Notes: generated by a model not told the origin, from the letters alone. Positions 34,101 through 44,253 are shown, counted from the first letter of the stretch. The stretch is 51,934 nucleotides of DNA from Sphingomonas sp. Leaf208 (GCF_001421415.1 NZ_LMKH01000006.1:40963-92896), one strand, 5' to 3'. Made by a program: numbers and translations.

Positions 34101-36016
34101 TCGGTCTGCACGAGTGCTGGTCACTTCTCGAGCAAGCGCACGCCGGAAACGCCCTTCTAGCCGACGCCCTCGTCGCCGGACAGGACCGCTCGGACGCCCC
34201 CTACGTGCTCGCCCATGCGGCCCGGATCGCGGCAACGCCGAGGATAAGGGACGCGTTGCTGAAGGTGCTGCTCAAGCACGACAGCATAGAGTTCTGGGCG
34301 GTCGGCGCTCTGCTCGATCACTGGAGCGACGACGCCGAAGTGCGCGCAGCCCTCGCTGGCGTGCTGAAGTGGACACCGGAGCGGCTCATCCGCGTAGCCG
34401 AGCGCATCCCGGAACTCGAGGAGGACGCGGCCTTCGCCACGGCCCGCGTCCGTGAGCTCGCGCTCCTCGCCCTCGCCGCAGGTGGACGCCAGCTCGCGGG
34501 ACCGATGAACGTGCTGACATCGGCAAAGGCGATCGACGATCCACTTGCTGAGGCGTTGATCGCGGCGGCGTTAAACGTTGACCCGACGGCGGACGACGCC
34601 CCTTACTTGGTCATCGCCGCGGCACAGGCCGCACCGAAAGACCCTCGCGTGCATGCGCTTGCCTTGGATTGGTTGCGCAGGCCGGCAGGGCTGCTCGGCG
34701 TGCTCGCGCTGCTGCTTGGCGAGGTGGCCTGCGTAAGAGAGGCGGTGATCGAATCCTGCGCGCCGCTGCCACAACCGCTGCGGAGCGAGCTCACCGAGGC
34801 GCTGGCCGGGATCGCGGGCAGCAGCGGCGAGGCGCTGGAGACCTTGCGCGAAGGGGAAGGCGACGGCGACCCCGCGATCGCGGCGGACGCAACGGTGCTG
34901 CACGCCGCCGCCGTGCACCGCAGGGGAGAGATCGACGAGGTTTTGCTAAGGCGGTTGGAGGCGCAGCTGCAGGCGAAGGGCACCGACCTCGAAAACCTGC
35001 GACTCGCGGCACTGGCGGGGCTGATGGCTGCCGGACGCCCCGGGGAGGCCGCTAGAGGAGCGGCAGCGCGCGACAGCCTCAAGGTCGGGCTGTCGGGATG
35101 GAGCTCTGAGACAGACGGACCCCTGCTCGACGTGCTTGCGGCGCACTGGCCGGAAATCGAGCAGCTGTACGCCACCGGGACGACGTGGCTCGAACTTACC
35201 GACTCGGACCTGGTTAGCCGGCTGGCCCCCTGGTCGGAAGGCCGCCCACGGCTCTCGGCCGCTATCAGGGAAGCGGCCATGCGCATGGCGGAGGCGGGCA
35301 CCTCGACCCTCCACTCCCTGAAGATCCTGCTCCGCGATCCGGAAACGGCCGATCGCGCGATCGATCCGCTCGTTGCCATGCTCGGCTCGGACGGCAGCTG
35401 GGCCGGTGTAGAGGGCGCACTGGGCGCCGCGCGCGCGCTCGCGGGCACATTCGGTGGCCGGCGGGACGTGGGGGCGCTAATCGAGGCGCGTCTGCAGGCC
35501 GGCCTCACCGACGGTCCCGCCGCAGCGCTGTGCGACGGCTGGCCGGACAGCAAGGTCTTGGGGTCATGGTTCGAGACATTACGGGCGGGGCTCGCGGACC
35601 AAGACACGCTCTCGATCCCGGTCAGACTCAAGGTGATCGCCACACTGTCGGCGGCCGATGTGCTGATCGCAAACTTGGAGGCGGTGCCGGACCAAGTAGA
35701 GGAGGACGATCACGACTGGACCACCCAGTGGGCCGACAATGCCCGGAGGAGGCTCGCGGTCGACGAGGTGGCCTACGACATGGCCTGGGCGAGCTTGCGC
35801 CGCTCCAACTCACCCGGCGCGCGAGCAAGCCTCGCCTCATTGCTGGTCCAGGCTCGCGGACTGACCGCCGACCTGCGCGACTGGCTGGTCGCCGAGATGG
35901 ACTCCGATCTCGGCGACGGCCTCGCCGAGATCGGCATGGACGTCGTGGCAGGCCACCACGTCGTTACCGCACGCCGGTTCGCAGACCTCCTTTGGAACGG
36001 CGGGGCGCCGACCTGA
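31112..36016 (+). CDS. Mrr-like nuclease fused to a NACHT STAND NTPase
   Basis: A 1,634-residue protein in three parts. Residues about 40-170 form a PD-(D/E)XK restriction-endonuclease domain of Mrr type: FLELSPLDFERLCLRL, GGIDIYVRR (D80) and VWQCKRH (Q95, K97). Residues about 315-670 are a NACHT/STAND NTPase: Walker A GEPGTGKST at about 319, Walker B LLVDGVDEW at about 409, the TIVTSRPHG sensor, and FLHRAFQELLAAEH. The remaining 950 residues are alpha-helical HEAT-like repeats, the likely sensor. This is the architecture of Avs/bNACHT anti-phage proteins, where a phage product binds the repeats and switches on the nuclease. The start may be GTG 31112 or ATG 31166; the latter has GAGG just before it. 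Confidence 0.9.
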   Translation: MQKSDAPDPLHEPVDPRFMLDPPEGAAPRPPASTRAQTLPFLELSPLDFERLCLRLSRLSGSPEHWQLYGATGQAQGGIDIYVRRGDRDGYDVWQCKRHAQFPATLIRKAVKTFLEGGWVDRTRRFVLCTASPLETTGQAEEIEKQARILRSHKIEFVTIDQHRLSETLKGHADLVDDFFGRPWTERFCGTEAARVLSGRLDRTRMVDLRAGLRTLYERQFAAADPGVLRATSGLETPPVALPLTRRFVPPDLWAPKEADEVRRPDVRPPSEDEDDGPRRWRRRRIGPISRVRRTETRSTPQRISLTQWSLTTERSVILGEPGTGKSTLLRFVALDMLSREPRLQNLRNRWPGRLPILLPFAFWTRRLAGISAGRETSVPGAVKAWFEQLGAADIARHVEAAFKDGRVSLLVDGVDEWADEAAAESALTILHTFASASGIPTIVTSRPHGSRVLGALDATWVRHSLAHFDRSQQCSFAEAWFEWLGEAEGGHRTPGQAQDRAEAFVAEVARSPHIAILAGAPLLLGGLMATAREGGTLPGSRREAYTELVGRVLESHPRSRSRSALTPVAHGELDAATRRRALAALAFEMQRGSERAHAPDGAGVAEATVFLRDHLIETLDLAVERARQRASELVSVGAEAIGILVERAPGELGFLHRAFQELLAAEHLAAMDLEEQRRVFAERAHDAQWRDVLLFAAQMAQRPGDVDNLVLALEATEAPPGVGVSRDLLLAEMAFGPLRRTPGLTRRLTTRFLFEVEHGSGKAPRSEVMRHALLGLLSEQTAGIVGPRLKRWYPSLHTYRYGDAFAMMDAWHEPGVDAALLRALDADEDGTRSRAADVLAKRRGGDNDFAEKLFDVASRPPSVEAAAAAVRCLARGWPTEGRVQRLADAAAACPTWQIAAAGIAARIDWGRQTDGERDRLLDGLTDFGIDRTHASVGLLAAGWANDAKLRQFVMERLGKPGHLFSDVRRLAAAAFPGDHEVAMKLANELSSPAGRFGLHECWSLLEQAHAGNALLADALVAGQDRSDAPYVLAHAARIAATPRIRDALLKVLLKHDSIEFWAVGALLDHWSDDAEVRAALAGVLKWTPERLIRVAERIPELEEDAAFATARVRELALLALAAGGRQLAGPMNVLTSAKAIDDPLAEALIAAALNVDPTADDAPYLVIAAAQAAPKDPRVHALALDWLRRPAGLLGVLALLLGEVACVREAVIESCAPLPQPLRSELTEALAGIAGSSGEALETLREGEGDGDPAIAADATVLHAAAVHRRGEIDEVLLRRLEAQLQAKGTDLENLRLAALAGLMAAGRPGEAARGAAARDSLKVGLSGWSSETDGPLLDVLAAHWPEIEQLYATGTTWLELTDSDLVSRLAPWSEGRPRLSAAIREAAMRMAEAGTSTLHSLKILLRDPETADRAIDPLVAMLGSDGSWAGVEGALGAARALAGTFGGRRDVGALIEARLQAGLTDGPAAALCDGWPDSKVLGSWFETLRAGLADQDTLSIPVRLKVIATLSAADVLIANLEAVPDQVEEDDHDWTTQWADNARRRLAVDEVAYDMAWASLRRSNSPGARASLASLLVQARGLTADLRDWLVAEMDSDLGDGLAEIGMDVVAGHHVVTARRFADLLWNGGAPT

Positions 36017-36642
36017 GTGCGACGGGAACCGCCGGGATGCGACCGGGCTTGGGCAACGGCGCGGCCTTCGAAATCGCTGTGCACGCGGAGACGTCTTCAA
36101 CCCTTCCCCACGGCAAAGCATTAAAAGTGGACTAGTGACCATCACCTCCAGGGAGCCGGCGGCACGCCGCCCGAGCACGAAACATGTCGGCGGCTCCATA
36201 GCCCACTCCAAGAGGAGACGAATTCCTCCGTGATGATTCGTCGTTCTCTACACGTGAGCGATTTCGAGCGCCTCCCGTTTCGCCAACCGCACCCGACCTT
36301 TGGAGGTGTCGACAATATCGCTGGGGACGGAGGCGGTGGCGGCCTTGCGTTCGTGACGTAGCCGCAAGCGGATAGTTGGACGGGCCTGCGCTTCTGCACG
36401 ATCTCGGCGTATTCGCACGGCGCCGCCGACCGCAGCCGCCAAAGCTTGCCACGGGGCGATCGGTCGGATTGAGAAAATCCGCCAAGCACACCCACGTCGC
36501 GCCCGGTGCGCAATGACAAAGCGAACGCGCTTCACCGGTTTTCGTCGGTCAATCCGCCCGAAGATCATCATCCAGATTCCGAAGTGGCGATCAAGCGGCA
36601 GCTGGGCAGGCTTCGGCGTTTCCACTGGTTCCAGCCCTCCCC
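36017..36642. other. 620-bp gap upstream of the giant RT gene
   Basis: Between the STAND gene and the RT gene lie about 620 bp without a convincing gene. Minus-strand frames are open but their proteins lack any fold-like pattern. It is unusually long for a tightly packed defence island. Several defence RTs need a structured non-coding RNA encoded upstream, so this is the place to look for one; I found no clear stem-loop by eye. Confidence 0.4.
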
Positions 36643-39600
36643 TTGCGTCATGACGGTTCGAGCAGCACCCTTCGAGGTGGCGACGGGGATGGGGAACAGA
36701 GTTTGGCGCGAGCTGCAAAGAGCGGAAATGACGAGGTTGCGCGTGTCATCCAACGCGCCGACATCGAAATCGTGGCAAAATCCCTGGGCATCCAGGTTGA
36801 CAACAGGGGTCGGCAGCCACTTCGTGCGATCTGTCCGTTCCACGACGACAGCGATCCATCCCTTAACCTGTACAAGGGCGGCGCAGCAGCCGGCGAACGA
36901 GACCACTACCATTGCTTCGTCTGCAGCGCGCACGGCGATGTCGTTTCTCTCATTCAGAATTTCGAGCGGATAGGCTTCTGGGAAGCGGTTCAGAGGCTCG
37001 CAAGCATTCAAGGGGTGGAGATCGCGTCATCGCGGCGCGCACCCGTGGATCGCCGCAGCGGCTCGGCGATCGTCTCCGAGCTCATCGAGAACGCGCCTGT
37101 CGATGATCCAAGCCTCATCGCCTTCGCCGCTGATCGCGGTTTCGACGCTGACTTCATTAAGCGATCACACGCAGCCGTGGTCGATCTTCGAGAGATTTCC
37201 AGACAGGCTCAGGCTGACAGGACAATCGAAGAGCGACTGGTCGAAGCCGGCATTCTTCGTCGGGGTGAGAGAAAGGGCAACGAGCCGGAGCTCTATGGCC
37301 CCACCTTGAAGAGCTTCTTTGGCGGGCGACGTCTGGTCTTCAAGATCACGGACGTTCACGGCGAGACCGCAGGCTTCGCCGCCCGTGCGACGGGCGGCGA
37401 CGTTCCAAAATACCTATTCTCGTACGATTTTCCGCGTCGAAGCACGTTGTACGGGCTCGACAGCATTGCTCATCACGTCCGATCCACCGCGACAGACGCC
37501 TCTGCGGGGCCCATCGAGATCTACCTGGTCGAGGGAATATTCGACGTTCTCCGGTTGCGATCGTTCGGCCTCCTAGCGGCTGGTGTCCTGGGTTCAAGGA
37601 TCACATCGGGCCAGCTGGCGAACCTCAGCGGCGTCATCCAGTCCGCCCGGGATACCGGACGACAGGTCGTGCTACGCCTGCTGTTCGATCGTGACGCCGC
37701 CGGTCGGCGTGGGACGTACGACGCTGCGATCAGCTTGCTGACCTTGCTCGGTCAAACCCACCCGTTCGATCTGGAGGTGATCTGGCCGGCCGGCGACGGA
37801 GAAGCCAAGATCGATCCAGACTCGTGGCTGAAGGGGCTCGATAGAACACAGGCTCTTCAAACCCTTGCCGCCGCACGACTTCCGGCGCTGACCTTTCTTG
37901 CGGCCTTCCGCCTGGGCGCTGATCCTCACGCGATCGAATGGGAAAAGTACGGCCGACTGAAAATCGCGGCGGAGGCGCGCGCGGTCGCGCTCTCCATCCC
38001 TGGCGCACTATGGTCAAATATCCTGGCCCCGCTGGACACGGGTAGTGCGGGTGACGGCCTAGCCGAATTCTCGGCGCTGGTGCGCGGCTACGGTGGGCAC
38101 GCCATCGTGCCAGGCCAATCCGCCGAACTGCTCAAAAGGTATCGGGATCCAGCCGACGACCGCGCAGACTTGCTTTCCGCGCTCACGCTCGGGCGTTCCT
38201 CGACCTCGCGTCGAGAATATCCGCTCGACGACTACGCATGGGAACGGCTGACGGTCGCGGCTTCTCCCCTGTTCCACATCCACCGGGCCAGGCTTAAAAT
38301 CGGAGATGGGCCTTCGGCGCCGTTGCTATCCCGATCACTCCCCAAGGGAGATGATCGCTACCGACTCAAATCCGGCCCCGTTGCGGAGGATGCCCTACTC
38401 CAGCAATATGTGATGCTCGAGTTGCTCAGGGATCGCCTCGACTGCCAGTCATTCGCGGAGATGATTCCGGCTGTTCGATACGCACCGGAACGTGGCGCCG
38501 CTAAGGCACTCTACCGGACTGGATCCACTGGCGAACGCACTTCCCTGAGCTTCGCATATCAAATCGACATGGACATCGTGAACGGGGAACGTCCGCCACG
38601 ACGCGAGGGCATCTTCCGCCCTTACTTCGAATGCTGGCGGTCATTCGTCGATTTCCTCGATGACAGTATCAAGCGCTTCGAACACGAGGACTTGCAGATC
38701 CTCCGCCTCGACATAACCGGGTTCTACGACAACGTCAGGCGTGACGTCGTCTCGGGCGCATTGGTAGGGCCGCTCGAGCACGCGCTCAATCTTCTTCCCG
38801 CAGCAGATGACGACGCACCTGGATTCGCTCCGATGCTAAGACCAGATGCGGGTCACAGCACCGCAGGCCGTGCCGAGGCCGTCACCGGTTTCCTGCTCAA
38901 TCATAGCTTTGGCCTAAGCTACCTCGATCCCGAAACGGGCAAGTCCAAGATTCATGACCAGCGGCTCGGCATTCCGCAGGGCCCCGACCTCTCCGCCTAT
39001 CTAGCGAACATCGCATTGTTCGACCTAGACGACATGATGGAAGCTGAGATCGATCAGCTGGCCAAGGTCGATCGTGGAAGTACGAGCGACGACGCGTCGC
39101 CAAGGTGTGCCGCTGCATATGCGCGGTATGTGGACGACGTCGTTCTGATCTGTCGCGATCTCGAGACGGCGAACGCCTTGAGGCGAAAGGTGGAGGCGTG
39201 GCTCGCGCTGAAGGGCCTTACGCTCAATCGTAAGAATGTGACCCCGCCGCCGATGACCCGCGCCGAGGCCCGGGCCTGGCTGACTGACAACAGAGCCGGT
39301 TTCGGTTTTTCGGGACCACTTGCGGACCTGCCTAACACAGACGCGATGGACCCCCTTGCGGATGCGGGCGAGATTGACCGAAAAACCGCCCTCGGTCTAC
39401 TCTTCGATCCTGAGCTGGACGATCCCGCGAACGCCGACACAAGTATTGTCCGGTTAGGCATGGCGCTTAGCGCCCCGGACATACGGTTCAACGATAGAGC
39501 CAGCGCCTATCGGCGTTTTTGGTGTCTCGCCGCGAACAGACCTGACGTCGACGACGGGCAATCCCTCGCGGATGCCTTCTGGTCCATGCTTCTACAAGCC

Positions 39601-42600
39601 GAACCCCAAACGGCACTTTTGGCCGGCAGTGAGAAGGCTCTCGATATTGGACTGGCCTGCCTCGAAGGTCTGGATCGGGCCTTACGATCATCCACGCACA
39701 TGAACACACTGGCCGAGGAAGCGTCGGAGCAGGTTGCGGCAATTCTCCTGCGGCTGTCCGCAAATGTTCTCGACGACGTTTTCACGCCGCTCGCCAGCCA
39801 CGTGCTGGGCGGTTCGAAGATAGCGCTTCTGCTTAACCGGTTCGACATCAGATGTCAGACGGCGATCATCGCATGCCTGGCGGCACAGCGATTGCTAGAC
39901 AAGTCTAAGCCGTTTGGATTCGCTCGGGTCAGCCCGCATTTTTCCGAGACTTGGTCGGGAGAAGGTAGGCAACCACTTCCGGAGGGACTGCGCCTCTCAC
40001 TCGTCAAGTTCGATCCTGCGTTCGCCCCGGCGGCACCGCCAAGCATCCTACAGGGACAATCCAAGACAGATGCCGCCTTTGCCAACCTCAACCGAACGAT
40101 CGTTGCGCTTCAGCGTGTCGCATCCCACGGGGCGGACGAGGAGCTCATCCCCTACGACGCCGCAGTCGCCGAGGAGCTCAGCCCAATCGCCAGTCTGACA
40201 AGCTTGATCATGCGGGTGTGGACACCCTCAGACGCCGGTTCTCACGTCTCCCATTCGGCGCAGGCCATCGAGCTCGATGCCGCAGCAACACTGGTCAACA
40301 TCACCTACGCGAACTTCGCGGATGTCGCAGCGCGGCGGCCCAGGTTGATGCACCTCATAGCAAACACCTCCAACGCCGTGCCACTGCCCTCGCCGCCAGG
40401 CCTCGAGACTTCTGGAATCATGCTTTGGTGCGATGAGAACAGATTGCTCCTGGCAACCGCCGAAGGGGCAGACGCGGCGCCGGTCGGGACGAACTGGACG
40501 GACACCAGCACCCAGTCCGTCCCCGGGATACGACTTAGGGTTTCAGATCTTCCGGGCGACTACGTGCCTCTGTTCCTGATAAGACGAGAATGGACTCCCG
40601 GCGCGATAGCCACCGTCTACCGCGCGGGCTTTCCGGCGTTCGCCGCATCCTTGTTGACCGTGGACGGTCGCGTACCTGTACCCACAGCATTCTCGTTCTT
40701 CGTCAGAATGGCGTCGGAAGCTGAGGATCTTACTGCCGTAAAGCTCATCAGCTGGGACGCATCGCGCGACAGCGTCGATAGCCTCGCGTTCGTCCGCGCC
40801 GGCACCTCGCTTGGCGCGAAGAAGGTCTTCTTCGACGGCGCTGACTACTGGCGATATGGCTGGGCCGTCCGCGATGTCTGCGAGCGCGCCAATCTGGCGA
40901 CAGATGAGGAGCCTGGCATCGATGCCGACGCACTTACAAAACTTCACCGCGACATCCAGCGCCGTGAGGCGATCGTGGTTCGAGTGCTGCCAAAGCTTTC
41001 CGGTGCAGATCGATGGGGCGCCGGCGATGTCACTGCCGAGAAACCAATACCAACCCGAGTCGAACGAGCACTAAGCCTTCTAGAGCATTTCGACGCCTCC
41101 CAATCCCCCGCAAGCCACGCAGCCTATCTCGTCGCGGCGATGGCCGAGGGCATGTACATGAGCGAGAGGATCAACTCGGACGTCAATCTCGGAACGCCCG
41201 GGCAGCCCGCGGCGCTCATGGTCCGTTCCTCGCGCCGACTGACGCGAAGTCTTCCCGAGGCCGTGAAGCTCTGGCCGGGCACGATCGACGCGCCGCTTCC
41301 ATATCGGAGAAGTGCCGCAGCATGGCAAACCATAAGTGTCAAAATTGCCGACCATATCCCCGGTGTCGCCCGCAGCGCTGTTCCTCCGCTCATGAATCTT
41401 TCGCTCGGGGTCGGTATTCTCGCCGCCGTGGCCGATATCCGGGCGCTGGCGTTCGAACTGACAAGCGGCCTGCCGCGCGAAGCGATCGAGCAGTTGGAGC
41501 AGTGTGGGCTCGAGCCTTCATGGTTGAGCGATCTCGTCGGGCTTGACGTGATCCTAGTCGATGCAGACGGCAGCAATGTCGATCTCAGCCTGGATGGCCA
41601 GGCGCGCACGCTGCTCAAGACGTTCAGCCAGATCGTGCTCGGACGCAAAGGTGGCCTCGGTGCGCTGCGTGACCGCATCGCTCCGACCGGCTGGGCGGTT
41701 CTGGTCGCGATCCTCCTTCAGGTGGCGCCCTTGCGCCAGAGCAGAGAACGCCTGAGACCCCGTCTTTGGCCGATGGATGCGACCAGGCTCGCCCAAGCCG
41801 AGACCGCACTCTGCGAACTCATCCGGTTTTTCACCAGCACGTGCGAAACTCCGGAAACAGACGAGGAGTGGCCGTGGGGCGCATTCCAGGAGTTGGGACG
41901 AAACAAGCCGAGCGATCTCGCCGCCGTGCTGCGCACGCTGACCGAATGCGCTCGTCTCGACGTGACCAACGAGGAATCCTGGTCGAACCCCCGCACCGGC
42001 GAGTCGCAATCCGATCGAGCGGTCATGCGACTGGCGGACGGAAGCTCGCAGAGTCTGGCGGACTGGCAGGTCGACATCGCCCACTCGCGCGGGGAGCGAG
42101 GCACGGCGACAGAGGCCCTCTCCGTGGGGAGCCGAATGCGCTTCCGCTATTCGGTTAGCAGGCGCGAAGATCAGGTGCTCGGCATGCACCTCATCTCGCG
42201 GCAGCTCGCCGATGCCGTCTTTGGGGAGCATGGCGAGATCCCAAACACGGCAGCGACTTCCCCAACACCAATTCATGGAGGGGATCCGTTCGATGCCGGT
42301 CCGCGCAGGTCCTCATCAAACCGGGAGCGCACCGAAACGCCAGCGATCGAGATCGGAGGGGAGCCACGAGCGGATACGGAAATGGACGCAGCAGGATCGA
42401 CGCCTGCTCCAACGCCAGCGTCGGTGCAACCGACAGACGCGGACGACCTCGGAATTCCGCCGCTCGAAACGCTTCGGAGAATTCAACGCTCGTCGTGGAC
42501 AGCCCGAGGAAAGGACAAGAGCTTAACCGCACGCCGGATGGCCATCGTGCAGTGGGACGTTGCGGAGACGTACTCCTCGCCTGGAGACGGAGACGGCAAA

Positions 42601-44253
42601 CTTGAAGGATTGCTGGCCCCGGCGAGCAGCATCGTTGCCGCCAAGGGAAAAATCAAAAAAGGCGGTTTGTTCGTATCGACGACCGAGTTTAGACGGCGCG
42701 CGATCCTAAGAGAGGTTCTCGAGGCTTGTAAGCAGTTCAAGGTCGAGGGGATCGTACTTCCGGAATACAGCGCCCGCCCGGAAACGGTCAACTGGCTGGC
42801 GCGCCGCATTCGAACGATGGCGCTACCCGTTACAATCTGGTCGGGCACGTTTCGGGTGCCGTCGGGCACCCAGCTCGACCGAAACTATCTGCCAAATGCA
42901 CTGGTGCCGTTCGTGACGGCTGACCTCGCAACAGCACCCGCCGGCCGCGACCGCTGGGAAGCGCATACCGCCCTCCTGTCGTGCCTTCGAACTGTGGTGA
43001 GCAAGGACGGGCAAGGGATCGATTCCGCGCATTTCGTTAGACAGAAACGATATCCTTCCGCGGCGGCCGGCGAACTGATCAGACCGCCTCTAAACATGTC
43101 TTGGTCTCCGCAATTGGACAATGTGACGGATCCCTTCGACATCGGCACTTTTTCGCTCGAGCTCATTTGCTCGGAAATGTTTCCACATGCGAGCAGCGCG
43201 AATTTCGTCGGCGTCATAGAGGAAAATCACGAACTCGCGCGCCGCTATCAACTTCCGAATAGCAGTCTGGCACCATTCGAATATCTCAGCAACGACATCT
43301 ACGAGTTTGCCAGATGGACCGCGTACCGAAATCCATTGACGGTAGTCGGGGATCCACATGACAAACTCGCGCGAGGAAAGAAGCTTCAGCGTACGCTCGT
43401 CGTCCTGCCGGCGATGACAGCCCGCTCCGCGGATTATCACATATTCGGGCAAAACCAGTATCTCGCGACGGGCCTGGTAACGGCATTCTGCAATGCAGTG
43501 TCCCCACCATATGGATGTGGCCAGAGCGCCTTCGTCGGCCTGGACGGCTGGAAGATCACCGAAGCAATCCGCACGCCCTACGGCTCTAAGTCTCCAGGCG
43601 TATTTCAGCTCGGCAGCAGCAAACATAGCGGTCCACTAGGTAAAAACGAGTCGGCCGTCGTCATCGCCGATCTGGACCTCCTTCGAACGACCGAGCAGAA
43701 ACCGACTCCGCACTACCAGACCAAAGCATTGAAACTCGTGGCGCATCTGCCGATGATTTTTGCGACAGAACGCGGACGCGGGGGTGAGGCTGTGGGCGAC
43801 TATCCGCATAAGGATCGCCGAGTTCGCAAAAAGGCGGTGAATGGGGTCGAGAAGATCTTTGAAGAAGCCGCGTACGTTCTTCTAGCCGCCCTGCAGGCTG
43901 AGGGTTCATGGCGTTCCGTCGAGAATGTGGCAAATCCTGCAACATCCCCGTCGGCGAACTACATTGGCGCCATAGATGCTACCCGTAATGCCTTGCTCCT
44001 GCTGGAGCAGTTCGTCGACGATCCTTCATGGATGGTCAAGCGAACCGCGTCGTTCGCGGATGAACGTTACAAATTCCCCCCGGTCTCGCCGCTACCTGTC
44101 CTCGTGGACTGGATCTACGTCGACGATCGCTGGCAGCCGGATCCCCGGACGCTGGCGCAGCCCGCAGGCGAAGAAGATGCGCTTACATCTGACCGGCCGG
44201 TCCTCGCGATCCCCGCATCGATGGAGGACGACCCACGTCGCGAGGCGGGCTGA
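36643..44253 (+). CDS. Giant DnaG primase-reverse transcriptase-nitrilase fusion
   Basis: A protein of about 2,536 residues. Residues about 40-420 are a DnaG-type primase: a CHC2 zinc finger (C64, H67, C91, C94), a TOPRIM_N-like region (GRRLVFKITDVHG, VPKYLFS, STLYGLD), and TOPRIM with YLVEGIFDVL and LLFDRDAAGRRG. Residues about 600-950 are a reverse transcriptase: motif A ILRLDITGFYDNV (D690), LGIPQGPDLSAYLAN, and YVDD (D831, D832). About 1,000 unassigned, mostly helical residues follow. Residues about 1966-2250 are a nitrilase-type hydrolase with Glu (E2041 in GIVLPEYS), Lys (K2135 in FVRQKRYPS) and Cys (C2176 in LELICSEMF). RT-nitrilase pairing is that of defence RT type 1 (UG1). The first codon is TTG at 36643 or, more likely by position of the zinc finger, TTG at 36703. 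Confidence 0.92.
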   Translation: MRHDGSSSTLRGGDGDGEQSLARAAKSGNDEVARVIQRADIEIVAKSLGIQVDNRGRQPLRAICPFHDDSDPSLNLYKGGAAAGERDHYHCFVCSAHGDVVSLIQNFERIGFWEAVQRLASIQGVEIASSRRAPVDRRSGSAIVSELIENAPVDDPSLIAFAADRGFDADFIKRSHAAVVDLREISRQAQADRTIEERLVEAGILRRGERKGNEPELYGPTLKSFFGGRRLVFKITDVHGETAGFAARATGGDVPKYLFSYDFPRRSTLYGLDSIAHHVRSTATDASAGPIEIYLVEGIFDVLRLRSFGLLAAGVLGSRITSGQLANLSGVIQSARDTGRQVVLRLLFDRDAAGRRGTYDAAISLLTLLGQTHPFDLEVIWPAGDGEAKIDPDSWLKGLDRTQALQTLAAARLPALTFLAAFRLGADPHAIEWEKYGRLKIAAEARAVALSIPGALWSNILAPLDTGSAGDGLAEFSALVRGYGGHAIVPGQSAELLKRYRDPADDRADLLSALTLGRSSTSRREYPLDDYAWERLTVAASPLFHIHRARLKIGDGPSAPLLSRSLPKGDDRYRLKSGPVAEDALLQQYVMLELLRDRLDCQSFAEMIPAVRYAPERGAAKALYRTGSTGERTSLSFAYQIDMDIVNGERPPRREGIFRPYFECWRSFVDFLDDSIKRFEHEDLQILRLDITGFYDNVRRDVVSGALVGPLEHALNLLPAADDDAPGFAPMLRPDAGHSTAGRAEAVTGFLLNHSFGLSYLDPETGKSKIHDQRLGIPQGPDLSAYLANIALFDLDDMMEAEIDQLAKVDRGSTSDDASPRCAAAYARYVDDVVLICRDLETANALRRKVEAWLALKGLTLNRKNVTPPPMTRAEARAWLTDNRAGFGFSGPLADLPNTDAMDPLADAGEIDRKTALGLLFDPELDDPANADTSIVRLGMALSAPDIRFNDRASAYRRFWCLAANRPDVDDGQSLADAFWSMLLQAEPQTALLAGSEKALDIGLACLEGLDRALRSSTHMNTLAEEASEQVAAILLRLSANVLDDVFTPLASHVLGGSKIALLLNRFDIRCQTAIIACLAAQRLLDKSKPFGFARVSPHFSETWSGEGRQPLPEGLRLSLVKFDPAFAPAAPPSILQGQSKTDAAFANLNRTIVALQRVASHGADEELIPYDAAVAEELSPIASLTSLIMRVWTPSDAGSHVSHSAQAIELDAAATLVNITYANFADVAARRPRLMHLIANTSNAVPLPSPPGLETSGIMLWCDENRLLLATAEGADAAPVGTNWTDTSTQSVPGIRLRVSDLPGDYVPLFLIRREWTPGAIATVYRAGFPAFAASLLTVDGRVPVPTAFSFFVRMASEAEDLTAVKLISWDASRDSVDSLAFVRAGTSLGAKKVFFDGADYWRYGWAVRDVCERANLATDEEPGIDADALTKLHRDIQRREAIVVRVLPKLSGADRWGAGDVTAEKPIPTRVERALSLLEHFDASQSPASHAAYLVAAMAEGMYMSERINSDVNLGTPGQPAALMVRSSRRLTRSLPEAVKLWPGTIDAPLPYRRSAAAWQTISVKIADHIPGVARSAVPPLMNLSLGVGILAAVADIRALAFELTSGLPREAIEQLEQCGLEPSWLSDLVGLDVILVDADGSNVDLSLDGQARTLLKTFSQIVLGRKGGLGALRDRIAPTGWAVLVAILLQVAPLRQSRERLRPRLWPMDATRLAQAETALCELIRFFTSTCETPETDEEWPWGAFQELGRNKPSDLAAVLRTLTECARLDVTNEESWSNPRTGESQSDRAVMRLADGSSQSLADWQVDIAHSRGERGTATEALSVGSRMRFRYSVSRREDQVLGMHLISRQLADAVFGEHGEIPNTAATSPTPIHGGDPFDAGPRRSSSNRERTETPAIEIGGEPRADTEMDAAGSTPAPTPASVQPTDADDLGIPPLETLRRIQRSSWTARGKDKSLTARRMAIVQWDVAETYSSPGDGDGKLEGLLAPASSIVAAKGKIKKGGLFVSTTEFRRRAILREVLEACKQFKVEGIVLPEYSARPETVNWLARRIRTMALPVTIWSGTFRVPSGTQLDRNYLPNALVPFVTADLATAPAGRDRWEAHTALLSCLRTVVSKDGQGIDSAHFVRQKRYPSAAAGELIRPPLNMSWSPQLDNVTDPFDIGTFSLELICSEMFPHASSANFVGVIEENHELARRYQLPNSSLAPFEYLSNDIYEFARWTAYRNPLTVVGDPHDKLARGKKLQRTLVVLPAMTARSADYHIFGQNQYLATGLVTAFCNAVSPPYGCGQSAFVGLDGWKITEAIRTPYGSKSPGVFQLGSSKHSGPLGKNESAVVIADLDLLRTTEQKPTPHYQTKALKLVAHLPMIFATERGRGGEAVGDYPHKDRRVRKKAVNGVEKIFEEAAYVLLAALQAEGSWRSVENVANPATSPSANYIGAIDATRNALLLLEQFVDDPSWMVKRTASFADERYKFPPVSPLPVLVDWIYVDDRWQPDPRTLAQPAGEEDALTSDRPVLAIPASMEDDPRREAG

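Noticed and set aside
36142..36718. Open minus-strand frames upstream of the giant RT gene
   Set aside because: Three overlapping frames are all open, as is common in GC-rich DNA, and the products are rich in arginine and proline without fold-like patterns.
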